Of a stretch of DNA of 64,000 nucleotides, positions 31,900-40,629 are shown in pieces. Each line of letters begins with the position of its first letter. Position 1 is the stretch's first letter. This stretch comes from Magnetospirillum sp902729445 (lineage in GTDB: Bacteria; Pseudomonadota; Alphaproteobacteria; Rhodospirillales; Magnetospirillaceae). The notes beneath the pieces were generated by a model. The model saw only the letters and a list, made by a program, of their open reading frames with translations, was not told where the DNA came from and did not search any database. The DNA lies in NCBI RefSeq assembly GCF_902729445.1, contig NZ_CACVCE010000003.1:62001-126000 (forward strand), read 5' to 3'. Both the position numbers and the translations under genes were made by a program.

Positions 31900-32799
31900 T
31901 CAGGCCGCTCCCCTGACCTCGGCGCGGCGGTCCATCAGGCGGCGCAAGATCGGGGTCAGGATCAATTCCTTGGCCAGTTCACGCTTGCCACCGGGCACCA
32001 CCAGCGTATTGCGCCGGGTCATCCACGAGCCGGCGATCTTTCTCAGCAGCAGCGGAAAATCCACGCCCATTTCCTCGGGCTTGCGAAAGCGGATCACCAC
32101 CACCCGCTCGTCCACCGCAGGAATGTCGCGGGCGATGAACGGCTCGGAGGTATCGACCACCGGCACGTGCTGGAAGTTGATATCCGAATGCTTGAATTGC
32201 GGCAGGATGTAATGGGTGTAATCGTGCATCCGGTGCAGGATGCGGTCCATCACCGCCTCGCGCGAGTACCCCCGCTTGGCGGTGTCGCGGTGGACCTTCT
32301 GGATCCATTCAAGATTGACGATGGGCACCATGCCGATTTTCAGATCGACATGCTTGCCAAGATCGAAGCCGTCGCCCCGGACCACGCCGTGCAGTCCCTC
32401 GTACAGCATCAGGTCGGTGTCTTGCGGCAAATCCTCCCACGGGGTGAACTGGCCGGCCCCCAGCTCGGGATAGCCGAGCCGGCGACCGTCCTCGTCGCCA
32501 TGCAGATAATGGCGTCGCCGGCCGGTGCCGGTCTGGCCGTAATCCCGGTAAAGACGCTCCTGCTCGTCGAACAGATTGGCGTCGGGGCCGAAATGGCTGA
32601 AATGCGGGTTGCCGCTGGCGGCGGCGTCGGCCTCGGCGGCCTTGAACTCGGCCCGGTCGAAGCGGTGAAAGCTTTCCCCGGCGACATAGGCGGCGGTGAT
32701 GCCTTCCCGCCGGAACAGACGGTCGAAAACGAACCTGACGGATTCCCGGCCCGCGCCCGAGGCGCCGGTGACCGCGATGATCGGATGCCTGACGGACAT
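31900..32799 (-). CDS. Phosphoribulokinase, class I, atypical P-loop
   Basis: 299-aa protein with class I phosphoribulokinase architecture: HPIIAVTGASGAG start, ESFHRFDRAEF, HFGPDANLFDE, LMLYEGLHG, and IVNLEWIQKVHRD. The enzyme phosphorylates ribulose-5-phosphate in the Calvin cycle. Odd: the nucleotide loop reads GASGAGRES where the family normally has small or Ser/Thr residues after GAG, so ATP binding may be altered. No RuBisCO or other cbb gene is nearby. Could be an active solitary PRK or a divergent paralogue. Starts at 32799; convergent with the MBL gene. Confidence 0.85.
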   Translation of the reverse strand: MSVRHPIIAVTGASGAGRESVRFVFDRLFRREGITAAYVAGESFHRFDRAEFKAAEADAAASGNPHFSHFGPDANLFDEQERLYRDYGQTGTGRRRHYLHGDEDGRRLGYPELGAGQFTPWEDLPQDTDLMLYEGLHGVVRGDGFDLGKHVDLKIGMVPIVNLEWIQKVHRDTAKRGYSREAVMDRILHRMHDYTHYILPQFKHSDINFQHVPVVDTSEPFIARDIPAVDERVVVIRFRKPEEMGVDFPLLLRKIAGSWMTRRNTLVVPGGKRELAKELILTPILRRLMDRRAEVRGAA

Positions 32800-32984
32800 T
32801 CCTGCCTCCCATGACGGGACTCTGATGGTCCCCTATGAAGGAAACCTTACATGAGGAAGGGCTATGGCCGCTTCACCCCGTGGGGCTGGCTGGTCAACGC
32901 AGGTGGACGGGCCAATCTCCACGCAGACGGGTGGGTTGGGATGCGCTATGGTTGCCGTCCCATCAACCTTCCCCGCCGCAGGCC

Positions 32985-33785
32985 ATGCCCTCCATTGACG
33001 ACTTGCTGACCATCATGCGGACCTTGCGGGCGCCGGAAGGCGGCTGTCCATGGGACCGGGAACAGAATTTCGCCACCATTGCCCCCTACACCATCGAGGA
33101 AGCCTACGAGGTCGCCGACGCCATCGACCATGGTGACATGGAGGCCTTGCGCGACGAATTGGGCGATCTGCTGTTCCAGGTGGTGTTTCATGCGCAGATG
33201 GCCGCCGAGGCCGGTCATTTCGGCTTCGACGATGTGGTGGCGGCGATCTGCGACAAGATGATCCGCCGCCATCCCCATGTGTTCGGCCAGGCCGAGGCGC
33301 GCAATGCCACCGAGCAGACCCAGGCGTGGGAAGCCACCAAGGAGGCCGAGCGAGCCGCCAAGGGGACCGACAGCGTGCTGGACGGAATCGCCCGCTCCCT
33401 GCCCCCGATGACCCGGGCGCTGAAGCTGCAGGCGCGCGCCGCCCGTGTCGGCTTTGACTGGGCAAAACCGCTCGACGTCGTTGACAAGATCGATGAAGAA
33501 CTTGCTGAAATAAAAACAGAAATCATCGATGACGCCGAAATTGACCGGGTCGAGGACGAGATGGGCGACCTTCTCTTCGCTTGCGCGAACCTGGCCCGCA
33601 AGCTCACAATCGACCCCGAGCGGTGCCTGAAGCGGGCCAACGCCAAGTTCGAGCGCCGATTTCGTCATATCGAATCCGAATTGAGGCGCGCCGGCCGGAC
33701 CCCGGCCCAGGCGACCCTCGATGAGATGGAAGCATTATGGGTGCAGGCCAAGCACCAGGAACGGAGCAAGGGGGACGGGCCATGA
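32985..33785 (+). CDS. mazG: Nucleoside triphosphate pyrophosphohydrolase MazG
   Basis: 266-aa MazG with two all-alpha NTP-PPase domains (about residues 20-120 and 150-245). Signatures GGCPWDREQNF and EEAYEVADAI...ELGDLLFQVVFH are typical; EDEMGDLLFACANLARK marks the second domain. Removes non-canonical or excess NTPs. ATG at 32985 chosen from the family N-terminus; the open frame starts earlier without similarity. Overlaps the next lipoprotein gene by ATGA. Confidence 0.95.
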   Translation: MPSIDDLLTIMRTLRAPEGGCPWDREQNFATIAPYTIEEAYEVADAIDHGDMEALRDELGDLLFQVVFHAQMAAEAGHFGFDDVVAAICDKMIRRHPHVFGQAEARNATEQTQAWEATKEAERAAKGTDSVLDGIARSLPPMTRALKLQARAARVGFDWAKPLDVVDKIDEELAEIKTEIIDDAEIDRVEDEMGDLLFACANLARKLTIDPERCLKRANAKFERRFRHIESELRRAGRTPAQATLDEMEALWVQAKHQERSKGDGP

Positions 33786-34414
33786 GGGGTATGTTCGGCG
33801 GCATGGTCCGCTTGCTGTCGGTGGCGGCCCTCACCATCTTGTTGTCGTCATGCTACATCCCGGACAAGTTCAAGGGCGAGCTGCGCATCTCGCGCTATGG
33901 CGACTGGGCCATCACCTACGAGGGCGACGTCATCTACGCGCCCATCCTGCATGATTACGCCAACGGCACGATCACGCCCGAGAACGAGCTGGAGCGCCAC
34001 AACAACATCTACAAGGATCTGGTGCGCGACATCGCCGTCAAGGATCTGAAGAAGGTCGGCAAGGGCCGCTTCCATCTGAAATACGAACGCGGCGGTCGGC
34101 TGGGCAAGGTGCAGCTGACCTCGCTTCTGCGGCGAGACGCCCGCCTGATCTCGTTGAAATCAAACGAGGACGGCACCATCATCATCGACGCCAACGGCGT
34201 CAAGGCGTCGGACGCCCAGCGCATGGCCGAGCTGGGCATCGGCATGGAAGGCGAGTTCCGCATCACCACCGATGCCAACGTCTTGCGCCACAACGCCACC
34301 GAGGTCAGGCCATTCGGCCAGTATCGCGTCTATATCTGGAAGATCGAAAACGCGCTGTCGTCGACGCCGACCCTGGTGATGCTGCGCGATCCCGACCCCA
34401 GTCGCCCGCTTTAG
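33782..34414 (+). CDS. Conserved lipoprotein of unknown function
   Basis: 210-aa protein I do not recognise. A type II signal peptide ends in lipobox LLSSC (Cys24), followed by a soluble region with no motif I can name, rich in charged residues (FKGELRISRYGDW, RFHLKYERGG, GIGMEGEFRITTDANVLRHN). Probably a periplasmic-facing lipoprotein. The ATG overlaps the mazG stop, suggesting coupling. Confidence 0.8.
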   Translation: MRGMFGGMVRLLSVAALTILLSSCYIPDKFKGELRISRYGDWAITYEGDVIYAPILHDYANGTITPENELERHNNIYKDLVRDIAVKDLKKVGKGRFHLKYERGGRLGKVQLTSLLRRDARLISLKSNEDGTIIIDANGVKASDAQRMAELGIGMEGEFRITTDANVLRHNATEVRPFGQYRVYIWKIENALSSTPTLVMLRDPDPSRPL

Positions 34415-34424
34415 GAGCCACGCC

Positions 34425-35177
34425 ATGCCCCGCACCATCCTGATCACCGGCGCCACCGCCGGCTTCGGCGAGGCCATCGCGAAGCGCTTCGCCGCCCTGG
34501 GCGATCGCCTGATCCTGGTGGGCCGGCGCGCCGATCGGCTGGCCGCCTTGACCGGCGAACTGGCGGTGCCGATCTTGCCGCTGGTTTTGGATGTCCGCGA
34601 CCGCGCCGGAATCGAACAGGCCATCGCCACCCTGCCCGCCGATTTCGCCGGCATCGACGTGCTGGTCAACAATGCCGGCCTGGCCCTGGGGCTGGAACCG
34701 GCCGATCAGGCCAGCCTGGACGATTGGGAAACCATGATCGACACCAACGTCAAGGGCTTGATGGCCATGACCCGGGCGGTGCTGCCCGGCATGGTGGCGC
34801 GCGACCGCGGCCATGTGATCAACCTGTCCTCGACCGCCGGCACCTACCCCTATCCCGGCGGCAACGCCTATGGCGCCTCGAAGGCGGCGGTGACTCAGTT
34901 CTCGCTGAATTTGATCACCGATCTGGTCAAGACCCGGGTGCGGGTGACCAACATCGAACCGGGCCTGTGCGGCGGCTCGGAATTTTCCGAAGTGCGCTTC
35001 AAGGGCGACAAGGACGCGGCGGCCAAGGTCTATGCCGGCACCGAGCCGCTGACCCCTGAAGATGTCGCCGAGGCGGTGGTGTGGGCGGCCAACCTGCCCG
35101 CCCATGTCAACATCAACCGCATCGAGATGATGCCGACCTGCCAGGCGCCGGCCGGCCTGACGGTCTATCGCCGCTGA
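34425..35177 (+). CDS. SDR-family oxidoreductase, YdfG-like
   Basis: 250-aa short-chain dehydrogenase/reductase. NAD(P) motif TGATAGFGEAIA (TGxxxGxG), LVGRRADRL after beta-2 (Arg residues suggest NADPH), NNAG, and catalytic Ser in NLSSTAG with YGASK (Tyr-X3-Lys). Best guess is an NADP-dependent 3-hydroxy acid / L-allo-threonine dehydrogenase like YdfG. Ends exactly where the convergent IMPase-family gene ends. Confidence 0.9.
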   Translation: MPRTILITGATAGFGEAIAKRFAALGDRLILVGRRADRLAALTGELAVPILPLVLDVRDRAGIEQAIATLPADFAGIDVLVNNAGLALGLEPADQASLDDWETMIDTNVKGLMAMTRAVLPGMVARDRGHVINLSSTAGTYPYPGGNAYGASKAAVTQFSLNLITDLVKTRVRVTNIEPGLCGGSEFSEVRFKGDKDAAAKVYAGTEPLTPEDVAEAVVWAANLPAHVNINRIEMMPTCQAPAGLTVYRR

Positions 35178-35939
35178 TCAATCCATCAGGGCGGCGATGT
35201 CCTGCCAGCTTTTTTCGCCTGGCGCCAGCAGCAGCTGACCTTCGACGTTGAGCACCGGCCGGTAATCCTGGCCATTCAACAGGCGGGCGAAACCGCCGGC
35301 TTCCTGATGGATCAGCACGCCGGCGGCGTGGTCCCACGGCATCAGGCGGCGGAAATGGACGAAATGCTGCCGTCCGGCGGCCAGGTCCAGGTAATCGTGG
35401 GCGGCACTGCCGCGCCGGGCCACATGCAGCACCTGGTCGGCGACACGGCCCCGTTTCTTGACCGAGCCGGTCATCTGGGCCAGCGGCACTTCGGCGGCGA
35501 CCTTCAGGCGGGTGCCGTCGCGCCACGCCCCCTGCCCGCGCTCGGCGACCACGGTCAGGTTGGGCACCGGATCATGGATCCAGCCGATCTGGGTGATTCC
35601 GTCCACCACCAGGGCGACGATCACCGCGAAACGGGGATTGTTGTTGGCGAAATTGGCGGTGCCGTCGACCGGATCGATCACCCACACCACGCCAGATCGC
35701 TCCAGCGCGGTCAGCACCGACGGATCGTTTTCGACCCCTTCCTCGCCGACCACCACGCCGTCGGCCAGTTCGCGCAGACGGGGGGCGAGGACCCGCTCCG
35801 CCTCGGTGTCGGCTTCGGTGACCAGTTGGTTCGGCTTCTTTTCGCGGATCTGGTCGCGGCGCAGATTTTTGAAGCGCGGCAGGATCTCGGCCTCGGCGAC
35901 CTCACGGATGATGGCGGTGACCCGGGCGACGTCGATCAT
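35178..35939 (-). CDS. Inositol monophosphatase family phosphatase
   Basis: 253-aa Mg-dependent phosphatase. Metal-binding motifs: VVGEEG, DPVDGTANF (DPxDGT), and WDHAAGVLI near the C-terminus. Could be an inositol-1-phosphatase, histidinol-phosphatase or CysQ-like enzyme; sequence alone does not decide. Its ATG overlaps the hflX stop by 4 bases, so it is the third gene of the hfq-hflX unit. Confidence 0.9.
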   Translation of the reverse strand: MIDVARVTAIIREVAEAEILPRFKNLRRDQIREKKPNQLVTEADTEAERVLAPRLRELADGVVVGEEGVENDPSVLTALERSGVVWVIDPVDGTANFANNNPRFAVIVALVVDGITQIGWIHDPVPNLTVVAERGQGAWRDGTRLKVAAEVPLAQMTGSVKKRGRVADQVLHVARRGSAAHDYLDLAAGRQHFVHFRRLMPWDHAAGVLIHQEAGGFARLLNGQDYRPVLNVEGQLLLAPGEKSWQDIAALMD

Positions 35940-37255
35940 GGAGTCTTGCTCTTCTTGGCGAGGCGCTGACGATAACGCTCGGCGTTGGCCGGGTCCAGAC
36001 GGACGGTCAGGCGGGCGACATGGTCGTCATCGATGCGGGCGGTCACGTCGCCGTGACGGTACAGCCAGGCGATGCCGGCGCCGTCGGCCAGCGCCACCTC
36101 GGCCTCGATGGTTTCCTGGCCGTGCGACAGTCGCGAATCCAGGTGGGCCAGCAAGAGATCGACACCGTCGCCGGTCAGGGCGGACAGGGCCAGGCAATCG
36201 GGGCGCCGCTCGGCCTGATTGCGGCATTCCAGGCGCTCGGCCTCGGGCAGGCAATCGATCTTGTTCAGCACCTCGACCAGGCCGCGATCGACCACTTCGG
36301 CCAGGCCCAGTTCCTTCAGCACCGTCTCGACGTCGGCGGCCTGGGCCTCGGTGTCGGGGTGCGAGATGTCGCGGACATGGACGACGATGTCGGCTTCCAG
36401 CACTTCTTCCAGGGTGGCGCGGAAGGCGGCCACCAGCTCGTGCGGCAGGTCCGACACGAAGCCCACGGTGTCCGACAGGATCACCCGGCGCCCCGAGGGC
36501 AGCACCAGGCCGCGCATGGTCGGGTCCAGGGTGGCGAACAGCATGTCCTTGGCCAGCACCTCGGACCGGGTCAGGGTGTTGAACAAGGTCGACTTGCCGG
36601 CATTGGTGTAGCCGACCAGGGCGATGATCGGATAGGGAACCCGGCGGCGTGCGTGGCGATGCAGCTCGCGGGTGCGCTTGACCTCTTCCAGCTCGCGCTT
36701 CAGCTTGACGATGCGGTCGCCGATCATGCGGCGATCGGCCTCGATCTGGGTCTCGCCGGGGCCGCCCAGGAAGCCGAAGCCGCCGCGCTGACGCTCCAGG
36801 TGGGTCCACGACCGCACCAGCCGCGAGCGCTGATAGGACAAGGCCGCCAGTTCGACCTGAAGCGTGCCTTCACGGGTGCGGGCGCGGGCGCCGAAAATTT
36901 CCAGGATCAGGCCGGTGCGGTCGATGACCTTGCACGACCACGCTTTTTCCAGATTACGCTGCTGCACCGGAGTCAGGTGGCCGTCGATCACCGCGACGGC
37001 AATCGCCTGTTCTTCGACCAGTACAGCCAGGCGTTCGACCGCGCCCTTGCCGATCAAGGTCGCCGGGCGGCGTTTGTTGACCGCCACCCATTCGGCGGCA
37101 ACGATGTCGAGATCAATGGCCTGCGCCAGGCCGACAGCCTCGGCCAGCCGCCCCTCGGGCGAGCGACAACCACCCTCCCCGGCCTTGAGGGCCGGGTGGA
37201 CGACCATGGCACGCGGGCGGGTCGAACCGGGCTTGTCGGCCTGTTCGCCTGGCAC
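35936..37255 (-). CDS. hflX: GTPase HflX
   Basis: 439-aa ribosome-associated GTPase that rescues stalled or dimerised ribosomes. N-terminal HflX domain (about 25-110, KGAVERLAVLVEEQ), coiled-coil linker with GGRGFLGGPGETQIEADRR-like glycine-rich segment, and G domain with GYTNAGKST (G1), DPTMRG (G2), DTVGFV (G3) and NKID (G4). A GTG at 37255 directly abuts the hfq stop; an ATG at 37207 is an alternative start. Order hfq-hflX is conserved. Confidence 0.95.
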   Translation of the reverse strand: MPGEQADKPGSTRPRAMVVHPALKAGEGGCRSPEGRLAEAVGLAQAIDLDIVAAEWVAVNKRRPATLIGKGAVERLAVLVEEQAIAVAVIDGHLTPVQQRNLEKAWSCKVIDRTGLILEIFGARARTREGTLQVELAALSYQRSRLVRSWTHLERQRGGFGFLGGPGETQIEADRRMIGDRIVKLKRELEEVKRTRELHRHARRRVPYPIIALVGYTNAGKSTLFNTLTRSEVLAKDMLFATLDPTMRGLVLPSGRRVILSDTVGFVSDLPHELVAAFRATLEEVLEADIVVHVRDISHPDTEAQAADVETVLKELGLAEVVDRGLVEVLNKIDCLPEAERLECRNQAERRPDCLALSALTGDGVDLLLAHLDSRLSHGQETIEAEVALADGAGIAWLYRHGDVTARIDDDHVARLTVRLDPANAERYRQRLAKKSKTP

Positions 37256-37510
37256 CTATTCCTCGCCGCCTTCCTTGGACTGCGGCTCGAACAGCTGGAT
37301 CGGCGTCGACGGCATCACCGTGGAGATGGCGTGCTTGTACACTAGCTGAGTGTGACCATCGCGGCGCAGCAGCACCGAGAAGTTGTCGAACCAGGTCACG
37401 ATCCCCTGAAGCTTCACACCGTTGACCAGAAAGACGGTGACGGGGGTCTTGTTCTTGCGGATGTGATTGAGAAACACATCTTGCACGTTCTGAGATTTTT
37501 CGGCGGACAT
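37256..37510 (-). CDS. hfq: RNA chaperone Hfq
   Basis: 84-aa Sm-like protein that matches small RNAs to mRNAs and in several diazotrophs supports NifA translation. Sm1 motif VFLVNGVKLQGIVTWFD and Sm2 YKHAIST are clear; the C-terminal tail is short and acidic. Start at 37510 (MSAEKSQNVQD) chosen from the family N-terminus. 83 bases separate it from the HAD gene upstream. Confidence 0.97.
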   Translation of the reverse strand: MSAEKSQNVQDVFLNHIRKNKTPVTVFLVNGVKLQGIVTWFDNFSVLLRRDGHTQLVYKHAISTVMPSTPIQLFEPQSKEGGEE

Positions 37511-37593
37511 CGTCTTTAGTTCCGTTCTTATTGCCCGAGTAGAGTCTTCATCCGCATTGGCGATGAAGCTCCCCTGTTGCCTTGGAGTTACCA

Positions 37594-38265
37594 TCAAATC
37601 GGGGCGTTGGGAACCCATAGATCGGCCATAAGCGCGGTCATACTCTGGCATTTTTCCAAATAATATCGGGGCGGGTGGGACGCGAACTCACCCGGTTGGG
37701 GAGGTTCGGGCCTGATCAGGACCGGAACGCAGCCGGCATTGACGGCGCATTCCAGATCGACGCCAGCATCGCCCGCGAACCACACTTCGGGGCCGGCGGC
37801 CACCGGCGCCGAACTGAGCGCCAGATGGACGGGGGCGGCGGCCGGCTTGTCCTGCAAGGCGTCGGCGGCGCCGACCAGCGCTCCGAAGAAGCCGGCCCAT
37901 CCCAGCAGCTCGGCTTCCTGGCGCAGATATTGGCCGCGCTTATTGCTGACCACCGCCAGATAGATCCCCCTCGCCTGCAAATCCTCCAGCATGTCCTGGG
38001 CTCCGGGCAAGGGGCGCAAATGCGACAGGTGGATGGCTTCGAAGCTTTGGTAGAAGACGTCCTTGGCCTCAAGCCAGCGCTCGCCGAACATTTCCGGGAA
38101 GGTGTCGCGCAGCGATCGGGCGACGTTGGCCTTGGTCTGATCCAGGCTCCATTCCGCCATGGCGAAATGGCGGAAGGTGCGGTTATAGGCCTCCTGGATG
38201 CACAGCCAGGAATCGACCAGCGTGTTGTCCCAGTCGAATAGAATGGCGCGCGGTCGAATGGTCAC
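37594..38265 (-). CDS. HAD-family phosphatase (phosphoglycolate-phosphatase-like)
   Basis: 223-aa haloacid-dehalogenase-type hydrolase. Motif I DWDNTLVDS, motif II VVSNKRG, and motif IV WFAGDAGVDLECA are present, with an alpha-helical cap between motifs I and II. Substrate unknown; phosphoglycolate or pyrophosphate is possible. A GTG start at 38265 overlaps the stop of the transaminase gene (GTGA), so the two are probably coupled. Confidence 0.88.
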   Translation of the reverse strand: MTIRPRAILFDWDNTLVDSWLCIQEAYNRTFRHFAMAEWSLDQTKANVARSLRDTFPEMFGERWLEAKDVFYQSFEAIHLSHLRPLPGAQDMLEDLQARGIYLAVVSNKRGQYLRQEAELLGWAGFFGALVGAADALQDKPAAAPVHLALSSAPVAAGPEVWFAGDAGVDLECAVNAGCVPVLIRPEPPQPGEFASHPPRYYLEKCQSMTALMADLWVPNAPI

Positions 38266-39110
38266 GATTGCCGCAACTTGGCGTAAAGGGCGCGCAGCCG
38301 CAGGGTGATCGGCCCCGGCTTGCCGTCGCCGACCGGCTGGCCGTCGATCCTGGTCACCGGCAGCACGGTCATGGTGGAGCCGGTCATGAAGGCCTCGCGG
38401 GCATTCTTCAGTTCCTCGAGCGTGAAGGGGCGCTCGCCGACCTCGATGCCGTCGGCGCGCGCCAAGACGATCACATTGCCCCGGGTGATGCCGGCCAGGA
38501 TGCGCTGATCGGCCGGATGGGTCAGCAGCGCGCCGTCGCGGGCGACGATGAAGGCGTTGGTGGCCGCGCCCTCGGTGATCACGCCCCGGTCATCGACCAT
38601 CCAGGCCTCGACGGCGCCGGCTTCCTTGGCCGATTGTCGGGCCAGGGCATTGGGCAGCAGGCCGACACTCTTGATGTCGGGGCGCTTCCAGCGCTGGTCG
38701 GGCCGGGTCACCACCGCCACGCCGTTTTCCAGCTGGTGGGCGGTCACCGCCTTGGTGGGCCATACCGAGATGACCAGGCTGGGCACCGCCGCCACCGGAA
38801 ATTGGTGATTGCGAGCCGCCGGCCCGCGCGTCACCTGGATATAGGCCAGGCCGTCGGCCAACCGATTGCGGCGCACCACTTCGGCCAGCAGAATCGGCAG
38901 AACCCGACGCGGCACCGGCCAGGCGATGGCCAGGGCGCCCAGCGACCGGCCCAGGCGATCGAGATGCTGATCGAGATGGCAGATGCGGCCGGCGACCAGG
39001 GGCAGAACTTCATAGACGCCATCGGCGAACTGGAAGCCGCGGTCTTCCACATGGACCACCGCCTGGTCGTGCGGCACATAGCGGCCGTTGACATAGCTGA
39101 CGCGGGACAA
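38262..39110 (-). CDS. D-amino-acid transaminase
   Basis: 282-aa class IV PLP enzyme. Motifs: YVNGRYVPHDQAVVHVEDRGFQFADGVYE, PDIKSVGLLPNALARQSAKEAGAVEAW with the PLP lysine, and TEGAATNAFIVARDG. Matches D-alanine aminotransferase, which supplies D-Glu/D-Ala for peptidoglycan. Start is TTG at 39110, directly after the trkA stop, because the family N-terminus begins there. No closer ATG exists. Confidence 0.9.
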   Translation of the reverse strand: MSRVSYVNGRYVPHDQAVVHVEDRGFQFADGVYEVLPLVAGRICHLDQHLDRLGRSLGALAIAWPVPRRVLPILLAEVVRRNRLADGLAYIQVTRGPAARNHQFPVAAVPSLVISVWPTKAVTAHQLENGVAVVTRPDQRWKRPDIKSVGLLPNALARQSAKEAGAVEAWMVDDRGVITEGAATNAFIVARDGALLTHPADQRILAGITRGNVIVLARADGIEVGERPFTLEELKNAREAFMTGSTMTVLPVTRIDGQPVGDGKPGPITLRLRALYAKLRQS

Positions 39111-40487
39111 TCAGAAATACTCCAACCGGACCGAGAACATCTTCTCGACCTTCTTGACCGATTCGGCGGCGGCGAACAGGACGACACGGTCGCCGGACTG
39201 GATGATGGTGTTGCCGCGCGGGCTGATCACCGTTCCGCCCCGCACCACCGCGCCCAACAGCACGCCGGTCGGCAGCTTGACTTCCTTGAGCGGCTTTCCC
39301 ACCAGGCTCGAGGTCTCGAGCGCGTCGGCCTCGATCAACTCGCCGAAGCCTTCGTGCAGCGAATGGACGGCATGGATACGGCCACGGCGGACATGCTGCA
39401 GGATATTGGACACCGTGATGGTCCGGGGCGACACCACCACGTCGATGCCCAGCGGTCCCATCAGCGCCGAATAGGTGGTCTTGTTGATCAGCGTCATCGA
39501 GCGCCGGGCGCCGTAGCGCTTGGCCAGCAGCGAGGCCAGGATGTTGGTTTCATCGTCGTTGGTGGCCGACACCACCGCCTCGGCGTGGGAGACGCCGGCC
39601 TCGTTGAGGATTTCCGGGTCCAGCACGTCGCCATTCAGCACCACGGCGCGGTTCAGGCTTTTGGCGACAAATTCGGCGCGTTCCTTGTCGGCCTCGATGA
39701 CCTTGATCGACGCCGCCGGGAAGTCCTCTTCCAATTGCTGGGCCAGGAACAGGCCGACATTGCCGCCGCCGAAGATGATGATCCGGCGGGCTTCCTGGTC
39801 CTCGCGGCCGAAGGCCGACAAAGCGCGCGGCACATGCAGGGTATCGACGACGAAATAGACCTCGTCGCCGTCCAGCATCTGGTCTTCCGGGCTGGGCACG
39901 ATGGCGCGGCCGTCGCGGACGATGCCGACCACCACGATGTTGAGATCGGGGAACAGAACCGTCAATTGACGCAGCGGCGTGTTGATCAGCGGCGTCTGCA
40001 GGTCGCAGCGGACCCCGATCAGGCGGACCTTGTCGCCGGCCATGGGGATGACGTCGATGGCGCCCGGCACTTCCAGCCGTCGGGTGATGGCGCGGGCCAC
40101 CTCGATCTCGGGGCTGATGATGACGTCGATCGGCATGTGATCGCGGGTGAACAGCGTCGACCACATCGGCTGCAGATAGGTCTGGGCGCGCACGCGGGCG
40201 ATCTTGGTCGGAACGTTGAACAGCGAGTGCGCCACCTGGCAGGCCACCATGTTGACCTCGTCGGCGTGGGTCACCGCGATGATCATGTCGGCATCGCCGG
40301 CTCCGGCCTGTTCCAGCACCGACGGATGCGAGGCGTGGCCAAGGATCGCCTGGACGTCCAGGGTGTCGGTGATCTTCCTGATCAGATCGGGGCGCTGGTC
40401 GATGACGGTGACGTCGTTGCTTTCCCCGGCCAGGTAATGGGCGATGTTGAAGCCGACTTGGCCGGCGCCGCAAACGATGACCTTCAT
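39111..40487 (-). CDS. trkA: Trk potassium uptake regulatory protein TrkA
   Basis: 458-aa cytosolic regulator of TrkG/H potassium transporters. Two RCK repeats: the first NAD-binding motif is IVCGAGQVGFNIA, the second IIIFGGGNVGLFLA (about 237-250); each is followed by a TrkA-C domain. ATG at 40487 with an AAAGGGGGC ribosome-binding site. Downstream of ntrX, as in several alphaproteobacteria. Confidence 0.95.
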   Translation of the reverse strand: MKVIVCGAGQVGFNIAHYLAGESNDVTVIDQRPDLIRKITDTLDVQAILGHASHPSVLEQAGAGDADMIIAVTHADEVNMVACQVAHSLFNVPTKIARVRAQTYLQPMWSTLFTRDHMPIDVIISPEIEVARAITRRLEVPGAIDVIPMAGDKVRLIGVRCDLQTPLINTPLRQLTVLFPDLNIVVVGIVRDGRAIVPSPEDQMLDGDEVYFVVDTLHVPRALSAFGREDQEARRIIIFGGGNVGLFLAQQLEEDFPAASIKVIEADKERAEFVAKSLNRAVVLNGDVLDPEILNEAGVSHAEAVVSATNDDETNILASLLAKRYGARRSMTLINKTTYSALMGPLGIDVVVSPRTITVSNILQHVRRGRIHAVHSLHEGFGELIEADALETSSLVGKPLKEVKLPTGVLLGAVVRGGTVISPRGNTIIQSGDRVVLFAAAESVKKVEKMFSVRLEYF

Positions 40488-40513
40488 CCCTGCCCCCTTT
40501 GGACCCGCCCCTA

Positions 40514-40565
40514 GTGCACTGATCCCTTCAGATGGTACACCGACCATCCGAAGGGATCAGTGCAC
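40514..40565. repeat. Long near-perfect palindrome between ntrX and trkA
   Basis: A 16-bp perfect outer stem (GTGCACTGATCCCTTC / GAAGGGATCAGTGCAC) continues after one A-C mismatch with a 6-bp stem GATGGT / ACCATC around a 6-base loop. No T-tract. It looks like a REP- or MITE-like element or an mRNA boundary structure. Confidence 0.85.
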
Positions 40566-40629
40566 AATTCAACAAATGAGTGGCCTGCTTATCCCCGGAA
40601 TTCGCCTTGCGAATTTCGGGGGCTGGACA

